Assembly: GCA_039805565.1 (NCBI GenBank)
Contig: JBDLTZ010000106.1
Span: forward strand, 62,001 to 126,000
Length of the DNA: 64,000 bases
DNA from: CALJIC01 sp039805565
Lineage (GTDB): Bacteria; Chloroflexota; Chloroflexia; Chloroflexales; Roseiflexaceae
Direction of reading: 5' to 3'
Under the pieces are notes generated by a model, which was not told the DNA's origin, made no database searches, and was given only the letters and a program-made list of their open reading frames with translations. The translations under genes were made by a program, and so were the position numbers. Within the stretch, counting starts at the first letter, position 1. Every line of letters begins with the position of its first letter. Positions 27,244-36,405 of the stretch are shown in pieces.

Positions 27244-28650
27244 ATGACCTCCCGATCCAAACGTCCAGACTCTCACAACGGCCGAGCACTCCAGCACCTG
27301 TGGCCAGGGCTCACACCACTATGCATATTGGCTTTGCTTGCGCTGGTGTCCTGCGCCGCACCGACACACCCCACGCCACCCGACCACTCGGGCAGCTGGG
27401 TTGACTCTCGCTCACCGCTCGCGCTACTGGCAAGCTCGGGAGCGGTGCCGGCTGACGCCTCCCCGCCGACCGCTCTCTCAGCACCCGCCGCCCTCCCTGC
27501 CGAAGCGCAGGCCCGCTGGGCACACCCGGTGGCCGGCTGGATCACCACAGGCGTGGGCGCGGTTGAGCTCACCAGCCTCTCCCCCACGCGCGCGGCCCGC
27601 TCGCTCGCGCTGCTCTCGATCGGGATGGATGCCACCCTCGCCACCGTCGATCACAAGCGCGCAGCGGGCCAGGCGGTTTCCTCTGACGCCGCCCTGGCCA
27701 GCGCCGCCGCCGCCATCCTGCTCGCAACCCAGCCGCTGCTCACCAACGAGTCGCTCATCGCGCACCACGCGGAGGCCGCCACCTGGGTCGGCTACCACGT
27801 CGGGCGCGACACCACCGCCGCTGTCGCCGCGGGCCAGGCCATCGGCCGCGCCACGGCTGCCTCCCTACTCGCCCTGGCCGCCGCCGACGGCGCCGCCGCA
27901 GCCCCGCGCACCGAGTGGACCGAGTACGATGCCAACGGCGCCCCCCTGCCCCGCGAGGAGGGTGTGTGGGTGCCCACGCCCCGCATGGCCAAGCCCGGTA
28001 CGGACCCCGAGTGGGGACACGTGCGCCCGCTTGTGCTCCCCTCCGGCGCCGCCGCCCGCGTCCCGCCCCCACCGGCCTGGAACAGCCCCGAGTTCGCCCA
28101 GGTCCGCAGCGCCTTCAGGGCCACGATGGGCAACGTGTCCCAGGCCGACCTGGCCCTCGCGTGGAAGTGGGATCTGCGCCAGAGCACACCGACGCCCGTG
28201 GGCGCGTGGTACCTCATCGCCCGCGACCTCGTGCTGCGCGACGGGCTCGACGTCCGCGCCAGCGCGCGGGCCTTCGTCCTGCTCGGCGCCGCCATCAACG
28301 ACACCGTCATCGCCTGCTGGGAGAGCAAGTACCACTACCGTCTCGCGCGACCCATCCAGTGGATGCAGGCCGAGGTCGATCCCGTCTGGCTCCCGCCGCT
28401 GATCGACACACCCAGCCACCCGTCGTACCCGTCGGGGCACTCCGCGATCTCCGCCGCGGCCGCGACGGTGCTGGGGCACCTCTTCCCCGCGGACGCCGCC
28501 ACCCTCGAGGCACAGGCACACGACGCCTCGCGCTCGCGCGTCGTCGGCGGCATCCACTGGCCGATCGACACCGAGACCGGCGCCGCCCAGGGCCGCCAGG
28601 TGGCCGATCTGGTTCTCGCCGCGCTCACCTCGACAACACGGGAGCCGTAA
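27244..28650 (+). CDS. Vanadium haloperoxidase/PAP2-type lipoprotein
   Basis: A 468-residue exported protein. Hydrophobic ILALLALVSCAAP ends in a lipobox Cys, so it is probably lipid-anchored. The C-terminal acid phosphatase/vanadium haloperoxidase fold has all three signature motifs. They are KYHYRLARP (K-X6-RP), PSYPSGH, and SRVVGGIHWPID (SR-X5-H-X3-D). Such enzymes either dephosphorylate lipids (PAP2) or oxidise halides with vanadate; the motifs are shared. Start: ATG 27244, upstream of the lipoprotein signal. The adhesin gene begins three bases after its stop, so it heads the plus-strand cluster. Confidence 0.85.
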   Translation: MTSRSKRPDSHNGRALQHLWPGLTPLCILALLALVSCAAPTHPTPPDHSGSWVDSRSPLALLASSGAVPADASPPTALSAPAALPAEAQARWAHPVAGWITTGVGAVELTSLSPTRAARSLALLSIGMDATLATVDHKRAAGQAVSSDAALASAAAAILLATQPLLTNESLIAHHAEAATWVGYHVGRDTTAAVAAGQAIGRATAASLLALAAADGAAAAPRTEWTEYDANGAPLPREEGVWVPTPRMAKPGTDPEWGHVRPLVLPSGAAARVPPPPAWNSPEFAQVRSAFRATMGNVSQADLALAWKWDLRQSTPTPVGAWYLIARDLVLRDGLDVRASARAFVLLGAAINDTVIACWESKYHYRLARPIQWMQAEVDPVWLPPLIDTPSHPSYPSGHSAISAAAATVLGHLFPADAATLEAQAHDASRSRVVGGIHWPIDTETGAAQGRQVADLVLAALTSTTREP

Positions 28651-28653
28651 GCC

Positions 28654-31600
28654 ATGCGCCACGCATCCACATTCCGCCGCCTCTGCGCCGTGGCGTCCCT
28701 GCTGCTGCTGAGCGCGCTGCCACTCTTCCCTGGGACGCCCCTCAGCGTGACGCCTCCCAAGGCCAGTGCCCACATTACCTCGCTGACACACACGGCCGGG
28801 CCCATGACCAGCGTCGTGAGGTGCATCCAGTCGTCGGGCGCGCTCGGCGAGGGCTACGGCTTCAACCCGCGGTTCGTCACGACCTGCTACTCATCGCTGT
28901 GGGACTTCTACGACTACAGCGACTCTGACGGCATAGGCACAGGCGACGCGCCGCCCACCGATACGGCCGTCCTGACCTTCGGCGATACCAAGGTGCAGAG
29001 CCCCACGACAGGGCAGTGGGTTGACCAGGAGAGCGAGTGGGTCGGCGACCCGATCGGCACCGTCGGCGACGTCGGCGCAGTCTACGGCCTCGCCTACAGC
29101 AGCGGGCAGAACACGGACCCGAGGAACATCGCCAAAACCCAGCGCACCTATATCGGGGCCTACACCAAGCGCGGCACGCGCTACGGCGACTCAGGGCCGG
29201 GCGCGATCTACGTGCGCGATGGCGCATCATCGCCCAGACCTGTCCCGTACGTCACCATCCCCTCGGTCGTCAAAGGCCCCACTACCGACGCCACCAGGCG
29301 CATGGGCGGGGCGGACTGGTCCGGCCAGAACAGCGCCAGCTTCGGCAACGGCGACACGGCGGCGAGCGCGCGGCTGACGACGGGCGGTATCCACAAGCTA
29401 CGGGACCAGCAGGGTGGCGTGGACTACTCGGGGATCTGGGGCGTGGGCCGCACGAGCCTGGGCGACCTCGAGATCGACGAGAACGAGCGCTTCCTATACG
29501 CCGTCAACCTCCACGAGAAGGCCGTCTACCAGATCGATACCTGGTCCGCCACCCCTCAGAGCAGCGTCAGGGCGCTCAAGAGCCTGATATGGGCAGCAGA
29601 TGTGCCCGAGCCCTGCACCACAGGTGGCATCGGTGGACGTGCGGCGTACCGCCCGTTCGCGCTCGCGCACCGGGGCGGCTACCTCTACGTTGGCGCCGTG
29701 TGCAGCGGCGAGGTGGCGAAGTGGCGCAGCCACCTCCGCGCCCGCGTAGACCGCATCGCCATCGACGCGAGCGGCGCCGAGGGCACGTGGCAGAACGTGC
29801 TGGCCGAGTTCTCCCTGCACGACTTTGCCTCCCAGCGCAACAGCGGCACCACACGGAAGCTCGACTGGTCACCGTGGGTTGAAGACCCGACCAACGCCGC
29901 GTGCAATGGGATGATTGGCGGATCGAGGTACGTCTGCCCGCAGCCGATGCTCACGAGCATCGAGTTCGACGAGCGGGGCAACATGCTCCTGGGGTTCCGC
30001 GACCGCTTCGGCGACCAGACGGGGGAGGAGCCCTTCGCAGCGAGCGTCCCCGCCGGGGACATCCTGCGCGCGCCGTGGAGCGGCTTGGGCTGGAGCGCCC
30101 CGTCGAGCAGCGCCGGGGGCGAGGTCTACAACGACTACCGCACAATGGCGAACGAGAGCACTGATAAGGTGGAAGTGGCCGGCGGCGCGCTCGCCTACGT
30201 GCCGGGCTCGAGCAGCGGCGCGTTCGGCGGGCAAGTTGTCACCACCTGGCTCGACCCGTACAGCGGCACGAGCTACGGCGCCGCGTGGTTCAACGCGAAG
30301 GACGGGGGCTCGCCCACCGCGCTCCAGCTCCTCTACAGCGGCGGCACGGTGCTGCGCTACTTCGGCAAAGCGCAGGGGCTCGGCGACCTGGAGCTCCAGT
30401 GCGCCTGGGCAGCGCTCGGCGACCGGGTGTGGAACGATGCCGATTTCGACGGCGTGCAGGATGCCGGCGAGGGAGGGGTCAACGGCGTCAGAGTGCAGCT
30501 GTTCGCTAAGAGCGACGCGACCTACACTACCCCGCTCGCGACTGTGACGACCGGCGACGTGGACGGGGACGGGGTGGGTGGGGAGTACCGCTTCTACGTC
30601 GAGCCGTGGAAGGAGTACGCGGCGCGCCTCGATCCGACACAGTTCGGCGCCACGGGGGCGTTCCCGAACTGGATTGTGTCGCTGCCGAACCAGGGCGGGA
30701 GTGACGCTGCCGACAGCGACGCCAACCAGCTCTACCGCGCCATCACAGGGATAGCGGCGCTGGTAGACAGCGAGCAGAACGTCTCCTACGACTTCGGCAT
30801 CTCGCCGAACCAGGGTACGGGGCAGATTGGCGACCGCGTGTGGAGCGACACGGACGGCGACGGCGTGCAGGAGGCGGGTGAGCCAGGGATCAGCGACGTA
30901 ACGGTGGACCTGTGGGCCTGCACCGACCTCAGCCGCCTGAGCTGTCCCGCGGGCTTGAACTACGCGAAGTACCGCACAGTGACGACGAATGCGAGCGGCA
31001 ATTACAGCTTCCTTTCCCTCCCGCCGAGCTTCTACATCATCCGCATCGACGCCCTCCCGACGGGCTACGTGGCGTCGCCCGCAAACCAGGGAGGCAACGA
31101 CGCGCTCGACAGCGACTTCGCCGCGGGCGACCCGCGGGGTAACGGTGTACTCACCGTGCTCAGCAATTCCATCGACACCAGCCAGGATATGGGCCTGACG
31201 CCAAGAGTGGGCGACATCCGCCCGACGATCACCGGCAGCTCCTCGGTGCTCCTCGGCACGGTAGCCTCCTACACCGTCACTGCTGTGGGCGGCACCGCGC
31301 CCGCGCAGAACGTGCTCCTCTCCATCGCGCTGCCCGCAGGTGTGGCAAGCGTGAGCGCGCCCGGGGCTGCTGCGAGCTCCGCCACCGCGATCACCTGGGG
31401 CATCGGCACGCTCGCGGCGGGCACATCGGCCACGCGCACCTTCGACGTGACCTACAGCACGCTTGGCGCGAAGAGTCTCACGGCCACCATCGCGTCGAAC
31501 CCTGTAGACGCCAACACCGGCAATAACAGCGCCTCGGTCGCAACCACCGTCACGACGTCCAACCTGGCGGCGAGTATCACGAACAAAGCTACCCTCACCT

Positions 31601-33042
31601 CCATCGCACCCGGCGAACCATTCGTCTACCAGCTCACGGTCTCGAACCTGGCGTCGCAGCGCGCCGCCTCCGTGCCGAGCGCGATGCTCGTGGCGGCGCA
31701 GAACACGGCGGTGCAGGTTGAGCTTCCAGAGGGGCTGACGAACGTCGCGCCGAGCGTGCCGCCCACGTGGACAGTCGTCGGCGACACGACCAGCGGCGGG
31801 GTGCGGACCATCCGCTGGAACATTGGAATGCTGGCGGCGAGCACGAGCCAGGGCTTCAGCATCGCCGTGCAGCCCCGCACCACCGGCACGCTGCCCTCGA
31901 GCCTGCCCTTCTCGGTGAGCGTGAGCAGCTCGCCGACAACCACGGCCGACGCGACGAGCGACAACAGCGACACGGTGACGACGCCGGTGCGCTACCCGGA
32001 CCTGGTAGTGGACATGAGCGCCCCGGGGCAGGCGGGCGAGGGGAGCCGGCTCGCCTACACCGTCACCTTTCGTAACGAGGGGGACGAGAGCGCGCTTGGG
32101 GCGACGCTGACGGTAACGCTCACAGACGGCGTACTGCTGCTCCCGGGCGAGGTGACAAGCGGCGGCTACATCCTGAGCAACGGCGGGCGCACGCTCACCT
32201 GGGCATTAGGGGCGCTCGCGGCCGGTGCGAGTGGTGCAACCATCACTATCCCGACGATGGTGAACGATGAGTCACCAGTATTCTCCCCACTGGTCACCGC
32301 AGCCAGCATCACAAGCGCGACCCCCGAGCGCGACCTGAGCGACAACGCCGACAGCGCCAGCACGGCGGTCATCCCGCCACCACCCGCGCCAAGCGGGACG
32401 AGCGGCGGTATGCAGCTCGCCATCCACTCGGACCTCGACCCGAAGAGCAACAACACGCTCGCGGCCGACGCCGTGTACCGCTCGGCGGGCACGGAGATCG
32501 CCTGGCCGGCGGGCGAGGTGCTGGACTTCACACCACGGGCGAGCGTCGCGCTGCCGGCGATGACGGCCGAGGAGGCGCAGTTCTACGCCTACCAGGCGCG
32601 CATCACCGGCTGGAGCATCGTGTCGTTCGGCGCCGACGGGAAGACGGCCAGCGCGAGCGGGGCGGCGGAGGGAGACCGAGATGCGCTCGGCCGCAGCGGC
32701 TGCCGCCAGGGGACCACGACCCGCAGCGGGCTCGATGGATGCACCTACAGCTACATCGGCGGGGAGGACGCGACCAGGCCGGTGGAGCAGCAGGCAATGC
32801 CGAGCGAGGCGCAGATGGCCTCCCAGGCGCACGTCTACTGGTCGGCGCAGCGCCCGGCGTCGATGCGCGCAGACACCTACACCTACCGCGTGCAGGGGCT
32901 CGCGGCCACCAGCCTGACCGTGCAGGTCCAGGTGCAGGTGGACGTGGTGAACCGCGATACCGGGCTCGTGCTTGACACCCGCACCGCGGTCCACCCGCAG
33001 ACCTACACGGTGCGCCTCGTCGCACCACGAAGCGTGAAGTAA
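28654..33042 (+). CDS. Giant secreted adhesin with SdrD B and DUF11 repeats
   Basis: A 1462-residue surface protein. The signal peptide spans about 1-40 (basic start, LLLLSALPLFPG, ASA). A beta-propeller-like N-terminal region runs to about 580. Two SdrD B/prealbumin-like modules follow: GDRVWNDADFDGVQDAGEGG and GDRVWSDTDGDGVQEAGEPG, with calcium-site-like D.D.DG. Three DUF11 repeats (about 845-1240) come next: TITGSSSVLLGTVASYTV, LAASITNKATLTSIAPGE and DLVVDMSAPGQAGEG. The C-terminal domain of about 200 residues is unassigned. No LPxTG or membrane anchor was found. Its place before the Tad genes suggests a pilus-associated or secreted adhesin. Confidence 0.8.
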   Translation: MRHASTFRRLCAVASLLLLSALPLFPGTPLSVTPPKASAHITSLTHTAGPMTSVVRCIQSSGALGEGYGFNPRFVTTCYSSLWDFYDYSDSDGIGTGDAPPTDTAVLTFGDTKVQSPTTGQWVDQESEWVGDPIGTVGDVGAVYGLAYSSGQNTDPRNIAKTQRTYIGAYTKRGTRYGDSGPGAIYVRDGASSPRPVPYVTIPSVVKGPTTDATRRMGGADWSGQNSASFGNGDTAASARLTTGGIHKLRDQQGGVDYSGIWGVGRTSLGDLEIDENERFLYAVNLHEKAVYQIDTWSATPQSSVRALKSLIWAADVPEPCTTGGIGGRAAYRPFALAHRGGYLYVGAVCSGEVAKWRSHLRARVDRIAIDASGAEGTWQNVLAEFSLHDFASQRNSGTTRKLDWSPWVEDPTNAACNGMIGGSRYVCPQPMLTSIEFDERGNMLLGFRDRFGDQTGEEPFAASVPAGDILRAPWSGLGWSAPSSSAGGEVYNDYRTMANESTDKVEVAGGALAYVPGSSSGAFGGQVVTTWLDPYSGTSYGAAWFNAKDGGSPTALQLLYSGGTVLRYFGKAQGLGDLELQCAWAALGDRVWNDADFDGVQDAGEGGVNGVRVQLFAKSDATYTTPLATVTTGDVDGDGVGGEYRFYVEPWKEYAARLDPTQFGATGAFPNWIVSLPNQGGSDAADSDANQLYRAITGIAALVDSEQNVSYDFGISPNQGTGQIGDRVWSDTDGDGVQEAGEPGISDVTVDLWACTDLSRLSCPAGLNYAKYRTVTTNASGNYSFLSLPPSFYIIRIDALPTGYVASPANQGGNDALDSDFAAGDPRGNGVLTVLSNSIDTSQDMGLTPRVGDIRPTITGSSSVLLGTVASYTVTAVGGTAPAQNVLLSIALPAGVASVSAPGAAASSATAITWGIGTLAAGTSATRTFDVTYSTLGAKSLTATIASNPVDANTGNNSASVATTVTTSNLAASITNKATLTSIAPGEPFVYQLTVSNLASQRAASVPSAMLVAAQNTAVQVELPEGLTNVAPSVPPTWTVVGDTTSGGVRTIRWNIGMLAASTSQGFSIAVQPRTTGTLPSSLPFSVSVSSSPTTTADATSDNSDTVTTPVRYPDLVVDMSAPGQAGEGSRLAYTVTFRNEGDESALGATLTVTLTDGVLLLPGEVTSGGYILSNGGRTLTWALGALAAGASGATITIPTMVNDESPVFSPLVTAASITSATPERDLSDNADSASTAVIPPPPAPSGTSGGMQLAIHSDLDPKSNNTLAADAVYRSAGTEIAWPAGEVLDFTPRASVALPAMTAEEAQFYAYQARITGWSIVSFGADGKTASASGAAEGDRDALGRSGCRQGTTTRSGLDGCTYSYIGGEDATRPVEQQAMPSEAQMASQAHVYWSAQRPASMRADTYTYRVQGLAATSLTVQVQVQVDVVNRDTGLVLDTRTAVHPQTYTVRLVAPRSVK

Positions 33043-33055
33043 CACAGGACACCCA

Positions 33056-33517
33056 GTGACACAGCCACACATACAAGCCCGCCCTGCCGGGCAGGCCATG
33101 GTCGAGCTCGCCGTCGTGCTGATGATCCTGATGCTGCTCGTGTTCGGCGCTATCACGACGATGCAGATCCTGATGACGCAACACACGGTGGCGCAGGCGG
33201 TCCGGGCCGCAGCCCACCAGGCTGCGCTGCTGGGCGGGCCTGATGGGCCGGGCGGTGTGCTGAGCACCGCCCCCGGCGAGGTGGCCGAGGCGGCCCGTCA
33301 GATTATCGACGGGGGCATGGGCACGAGCTCCGAGCGGGCGACGATCACTGTGAGCTGCAGCGACGCCTCAGGTCGGGCAACCGCGCAGTGCCGCCGCTAC
33401 AACGCCATCACCGTGCGCATCCAGTACGACGACGCGCCGTGGGCGCCAGTTGGGCCATTCGAGCGGGTGCGCGCCGACTTCAGCGCCACCCGCGCCACGG
33501 AGCAAGATCAGCAGTAG
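33056..33517 (+). CDS. TadE-like pilus assembly protein
   Basis: A 153-residue protein with the TadE hallmark: a short N-terminus, then GQAMVELAVVLMILMLLVFG (membrane helix with conserved Glu), then AVRAAAHQAALLGG. In Tad systems TadE and TadF are minor pseudopilins processed by the prepilin peptidase TadV. The extracellular part contains two cysteines. Start: GTG 33056, 13 bases after the adhesin stop. It opens the Tad gene run. Confidence 0.8.
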   Translation: MTQPHIQARPAGQAMVELAVVLMILMLLVFGAITTMQILMTQHTVAQAVRAAAHQAALLGGPDGPGGVLSTAPGEVAEAARQIIDGGMGTSSERATITVSCSDASGRATAQCRRYNAITVRIQYDDAPWAPVGPFERVRADFSATRATEQDQQ

Positions 33518-33530
33518 GTGGACCAGGAAC

Positions 33531-33572
33531 GACCACCGACCACCGACCACCGACCACTGAGGACTGACCACC
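33531..33572. repeat. Heptamer array abutting a start codon
   Basis: Six consecutive 7-base units (gaccacc three times, gaccact, gaggact, gaccacc) run right up to the ATG of the TadG-like gene. They fill the whole ribosome-binding zone. GAGG at 33559-33562 is the only Shine-Dalgarno-like element and comes from one deviant unit. Confidence 0.85.
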
Positions 33573-33573
33573 G

Positions 33574-34152
33574 ATGAAACACACCACCAGCACGAGAACG
33601 AAGCTGCCCAGACGCCTTCACCGTCCGCCCTTCACCATCCAGCGCCACACAGGCCAGTCGCTCGCGATCGTTGCGCTGCTCCTGCCGTTCCTGGGAGCGC
33701 TGCTGATGACGGCAATCGAGCTCACCGAGCGGGCGATCGAGCGCGCGATGGTCGAGGACGCCCTGCGTCAAGCAACACGCTCGGCGGCGCAGACCTTTGA
33801 CTACGCGGCGTTCGCCGCCGACCAGCAGCACCTGGCCTCCGAAGCAGCCCCGACACACACGGGGTGCGACGACGCGCCGGCGGGCAGCGCGCGGGCTGTG
33901 GGCTGCGCTGTGCTGCTACGGAACCTCTCAGGGGCGCAGGGCCTCGAAGAGACACCACACGACGTGGCGGCGCGCGTTCTCTGGACGATCCGCCCGAGCG
34001 GGGGAAGCTGCACCTTCCCGGGGGGCGAGAGCGTTGCGAGCACCGCGCCCCTGGTATGCGCCAGCGTGCGGCCGCGCCTGGTCGGGCTGCTGGGCTGGGG
34101 CAGCTGGACGCCACAGGTCGACGCCGCAGAGACGGTTGACACCGCCGAGTGA
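33574..34152 (+). CDS. TadG/TadE-like Flp pilus accessory protein
   Basis: A 192-residue protein with one N-terminal membrane helix GQSLAIVALLLPFLGALLMT followed by ELTERAIERAMVEDALRQATRSAAQ. This is the TadG/TadE-type pattern of GQ, helix, then an alpha-helical repeat. The rest is extracellular, with several cysteines and a WTIRPSGGSCTFPGGE stretch. Together with the preceding TadE-like gene it forms the minor-pilin pair of the Tad machine. Start: ATG 33574. Confidence 0.65.
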   Translation: MKHTTSTRTKLPRRLHRPPFTIQRHTGQSLAIVALLLPFLGALLMTAIELTERAIERAMVEDALRQATRSAAQTFDYAAFAADQQHLASEAAPTHTGCDDAPAGSARAVGCAVLLRNLSGAQGLEETPHDVAARVLWTIRPSGGSCTFPGGESVASTAPLVCASVRPRLVGLLGWGSWTPQVDAAETVDTAE

Positions 34153-34178
34153 AGCCTGAACACTACGGGAGACCTTCT

Positions 34179-35021
34179 ATGTCACTCAGAAACCAGCCCC
34201 TCAGCCAGGCCCTCAACCCGCGGCGGGGCAGCATCGCCCCCACGCTCCTCCTCACGCTCGGGATGCTGCTCTCGGCGGGCGCGGCGATCTACGGCTTCCT
34301 GGAGAGCCGGCGCACCGAGCGCGTCGTTATCGCCGTGCGGCCCGTGCCGTACGGCCAGCGCATCACTGCAGAGGACCTCGGCGTCGTCGAGCTGCCGCTG
34401 CACCGCCCGGCGCAGCTTGCGGGGATCGGGAGCCTGGACGCGGCCGCGGGGCGCTGGGCGGCGCGCGAGATTGGGCCGAACGACCTGCTTCAGCCCGCGA
34501 TGCTGCTGGACGCCCCGCCCAGCCAGCCGGTCTACCCGAACGGCCGCCGCCTGGCGCGCGACGCGGTGCCGCTGCCCTTCGCCGTTGAGTCGATCGGGCC
34601 GCTCACCGACCGGGACCGCGTCAACATCGGCTTTACCGCCGATGACCCGTCGCTCTGCCGGGGCGACGGACCTGGCTCGGCCGGCCGTGGCGGGGCTCGA
34701 GCGTACGCCTGCCGCTTCCTCACAGGGCTCTCTGTGCTCTATATCGAGTCCGACGTGGCATACCTCGAGGTGACGCCGTACCAGGCGCACGCGGTTTGGG
34801 CGCTCCAGGCGGCCGGCGTCCAGCTCTGGGGTGAGCGCTACGGGGCCGCCTCCGCACCACTGGAGGCCGTTGTGCCCCTTGACGCAGGCAGGATCGACCT
34901 GGCGCGCCTGACGGCTAGGCCGGAGGAGGGCAAGACCGAGGGAAGCGCGGAGACAGTCACGCCGACTGCGACTCCCGCTGCACCGGGGAGCGGCCCTCTC
35001 CCTGGCGCCGCTCGCCCATAG
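34179..35021 (+). CDS. CpaB/RcpC-like SAF-domain protein
   Basis: A 280-residue protein with one membrane helix (LLTLGMLLSAGAAIYGFLES). A SAF/AFP-like domain follows (VVIAVRPVPYGQRITAEDLGVVELP...RWAAREIGPNDLL). This is the CpaB (RcpC) outline, the periplasmic Flp-pilus assembly protein. A second domain (about 135-235) contains YACRFLTGLSVLYIESDVAYLEV; the C-terminus is a Thr/Pro-rich tail. Start: ATG 34179 with GGGAGA upstream; GTG 34149 overlapping the previous stop is the alternative. Confidence 0.7.
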   Translation: MSLRNQPLSQALNPRRGSIAPTLLLTLGMLLSAGAAIYGFLESRRTERVVIAVRPVPYGQRITAEDLGVVELPLHRPAQLAGIGSLDAAAGRWAAREIGPNDLLQPAMLLDAPPSQPVYPNGRRLARDAVPLPFAVESIGPLTDRDRVNIGFTADDPSLCRGDGPGSAGRGGARAYACRFLTGLSVLYIESDVAYLEVTPYQAHAVWALQAAGVQLWGERYGAASAPLEAVVPLDAGRIDLARLTARPEEGKTEGSAETVTPTATPAAPGSGPLPGAARP

Positions 35022-35112
35022 CCGCTGCATCCGGGCGCGGATCATCCCACTGCCGCCGCACTGTGCCCGAAAGCAGTTCTGACCCTGACAGCCAGATGAG
35101 AGGAGAGAGCCC

Positions 35113-36291
35113 TTGCGTGAGGAAGAGACGCTGTGTAACGAACCCTTCGCCCGGCAGGATGTCGGGCCTCTGCTGGAGCGCCTCCGCATGGCCGTGGAGC
35201 GCCGCGAGATCGACTGGAGCCTCCCGCCCGAGGAGTCCCTCGCCCTCCTGGGGCTCACCCACGCCGCGCTGCTGGAGCTCGACGGTGAGCCGTGGTACGG
35301 GCCTCTGGAGCACTGGCTCCGTGCACCGCACGTGACCGACATCCTGGTGAACGGGCCCAGCCGTCCGATCGTGACGGTCGAGCGCGGCGCCCGGCAGCAC
35401 TCCGATATCCGCGCGCACCGCGGCTGGATCTGCTTCGCCCAGCGCCAGCTCCTCCTCCGCAGCGGCGCCGTCGGTGAGTACGGCTTCGACGGGTGGCCGA
35501 GACACGCCGTCCTCGGCACGGCGGACCGCCGGTTGCGCTTCAGTGTCACCCGCCCCCCCGCCTCGCCGGACGGCCCGGCGATCGCCCTGCGCCTCCTGCC
35601 CACGAGCTGGCGCACCGTGGAAGGGCTGGTGCTCGAGGGGATGCTCTGCCGGGACACCGCGGACCTGCTGACGGAAGCGATTCGGCGAGGCGCGACAGTC
35701 CTTGTCGCAGGCGGCACCGGCGACGGCAAGACGACCGTGGCAGCGGCGCTGCTCCAGCGTCTGGGCGGCGAGAGGCGCGTCGTCGTGATCGAGGAGTCCG
35801 TCGAGCTCCCCGAGCTCCCCGACAGCGTCGCGATCGAAGTGCTGCACAGCGGCATGACCTTCTCAGAGTGCGTGCGGTTCGCGATGCGTCAGCGGCCGGA
35901 CCTGATCGCGGTCGGGGAGGTGCGCGGCGAAGAGGCCCTCGCGCTGCTCCAGGCGGCCGCCACAGGGCATCCCGGCGTCGGCACGATCCACGCGCCAGAC
36001 CTCCAGACCGCGCTGCGAAACCTCGAGCGCATGGCCAGCGAGGGCGGCGTCTCGCCGGCGGTCGCTCGCGGGCTGATCGCCTCCGGGTCTGTGCCGCTGC
36101 TCGTGGCGCACGCTGGAAGCTACGGCGGGCGCCGCCGCATCGGACGGGTCGAGGAAGTCCTGGCACAGGGCGCAGGCGGCCAGAGCGGCGACCGCTACCC
36201 GACGCACACGCTGATGGCCTACGACGCGCGGGCCGACGAGGTGCGCCGCGAGGGGTGGGCGCAGGGCGGCTGGGGCCGGGGGCATCTGTGA
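35113..36291 (+). CDS. CpaF/TadA-type secretion ATPase (first copy)
   Basis: A 392-residue hexameric motor ATPase of the type II/IV secretion (VirB11/CpaF) family, acting at the inner face of the membrane. An N-terminal domain with LRAPHVTDILVNGPSRP precedes the motor core. Walker A is GGTGDGKTT at about 200-208, the Asp box EESVELPEL follows, and Walker B is VGEVRGEEAL near 267. His-box GTIHAPDLQTALRNLERM is present. Start: TTG 35113 after a GAGGAGAG ribosome site. A second, larger paralogue lies 1.4 kb downstream. Confidence 0.88.
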   Translation: MREEETLCNEPFARQDVGPLLERLRMAVERREIDWSLPPEESLALLGLTHAALLELDGEPWYGPLEHWLRAPHVTDILVNGPSRPIVTVERGARQHSDIRAHRGWICFAQRQLLLRSGAVGEYGFDGWPRHAVLGTADRRLRFSVTRPPASPDGPAIALRLLPTSWRTVEGLVLEGMLCRDTADLLTEAIRRGATVLVAGGTGDGKTTVAAALLQRLGGERRVVVIEESVELPELPDSVAIEVLHSGMTFSECVRFAMRQRPDLIAVGEVRGEEALALLQAAATGHPGVGTIHAPDLQTALRNLERMASEGGVSPAVARGLIASGSVPLLVAHAGSYGGRRRIGRVEEVLAQGAGGQSGDRYPTHTLMAYDARADEVRREGWAQGGWGRGHL

Positions 36292-36405
36292 CACACGCCG
36301 CGCCGCATCTACACCCACCCCGAGAGACCACCCTCCCGGCACTCTTTGTCCGAGTCGAGACCACTACACCTGCCGAAACAATGGGCACATGTAAAGGGAC
36401 CACGA

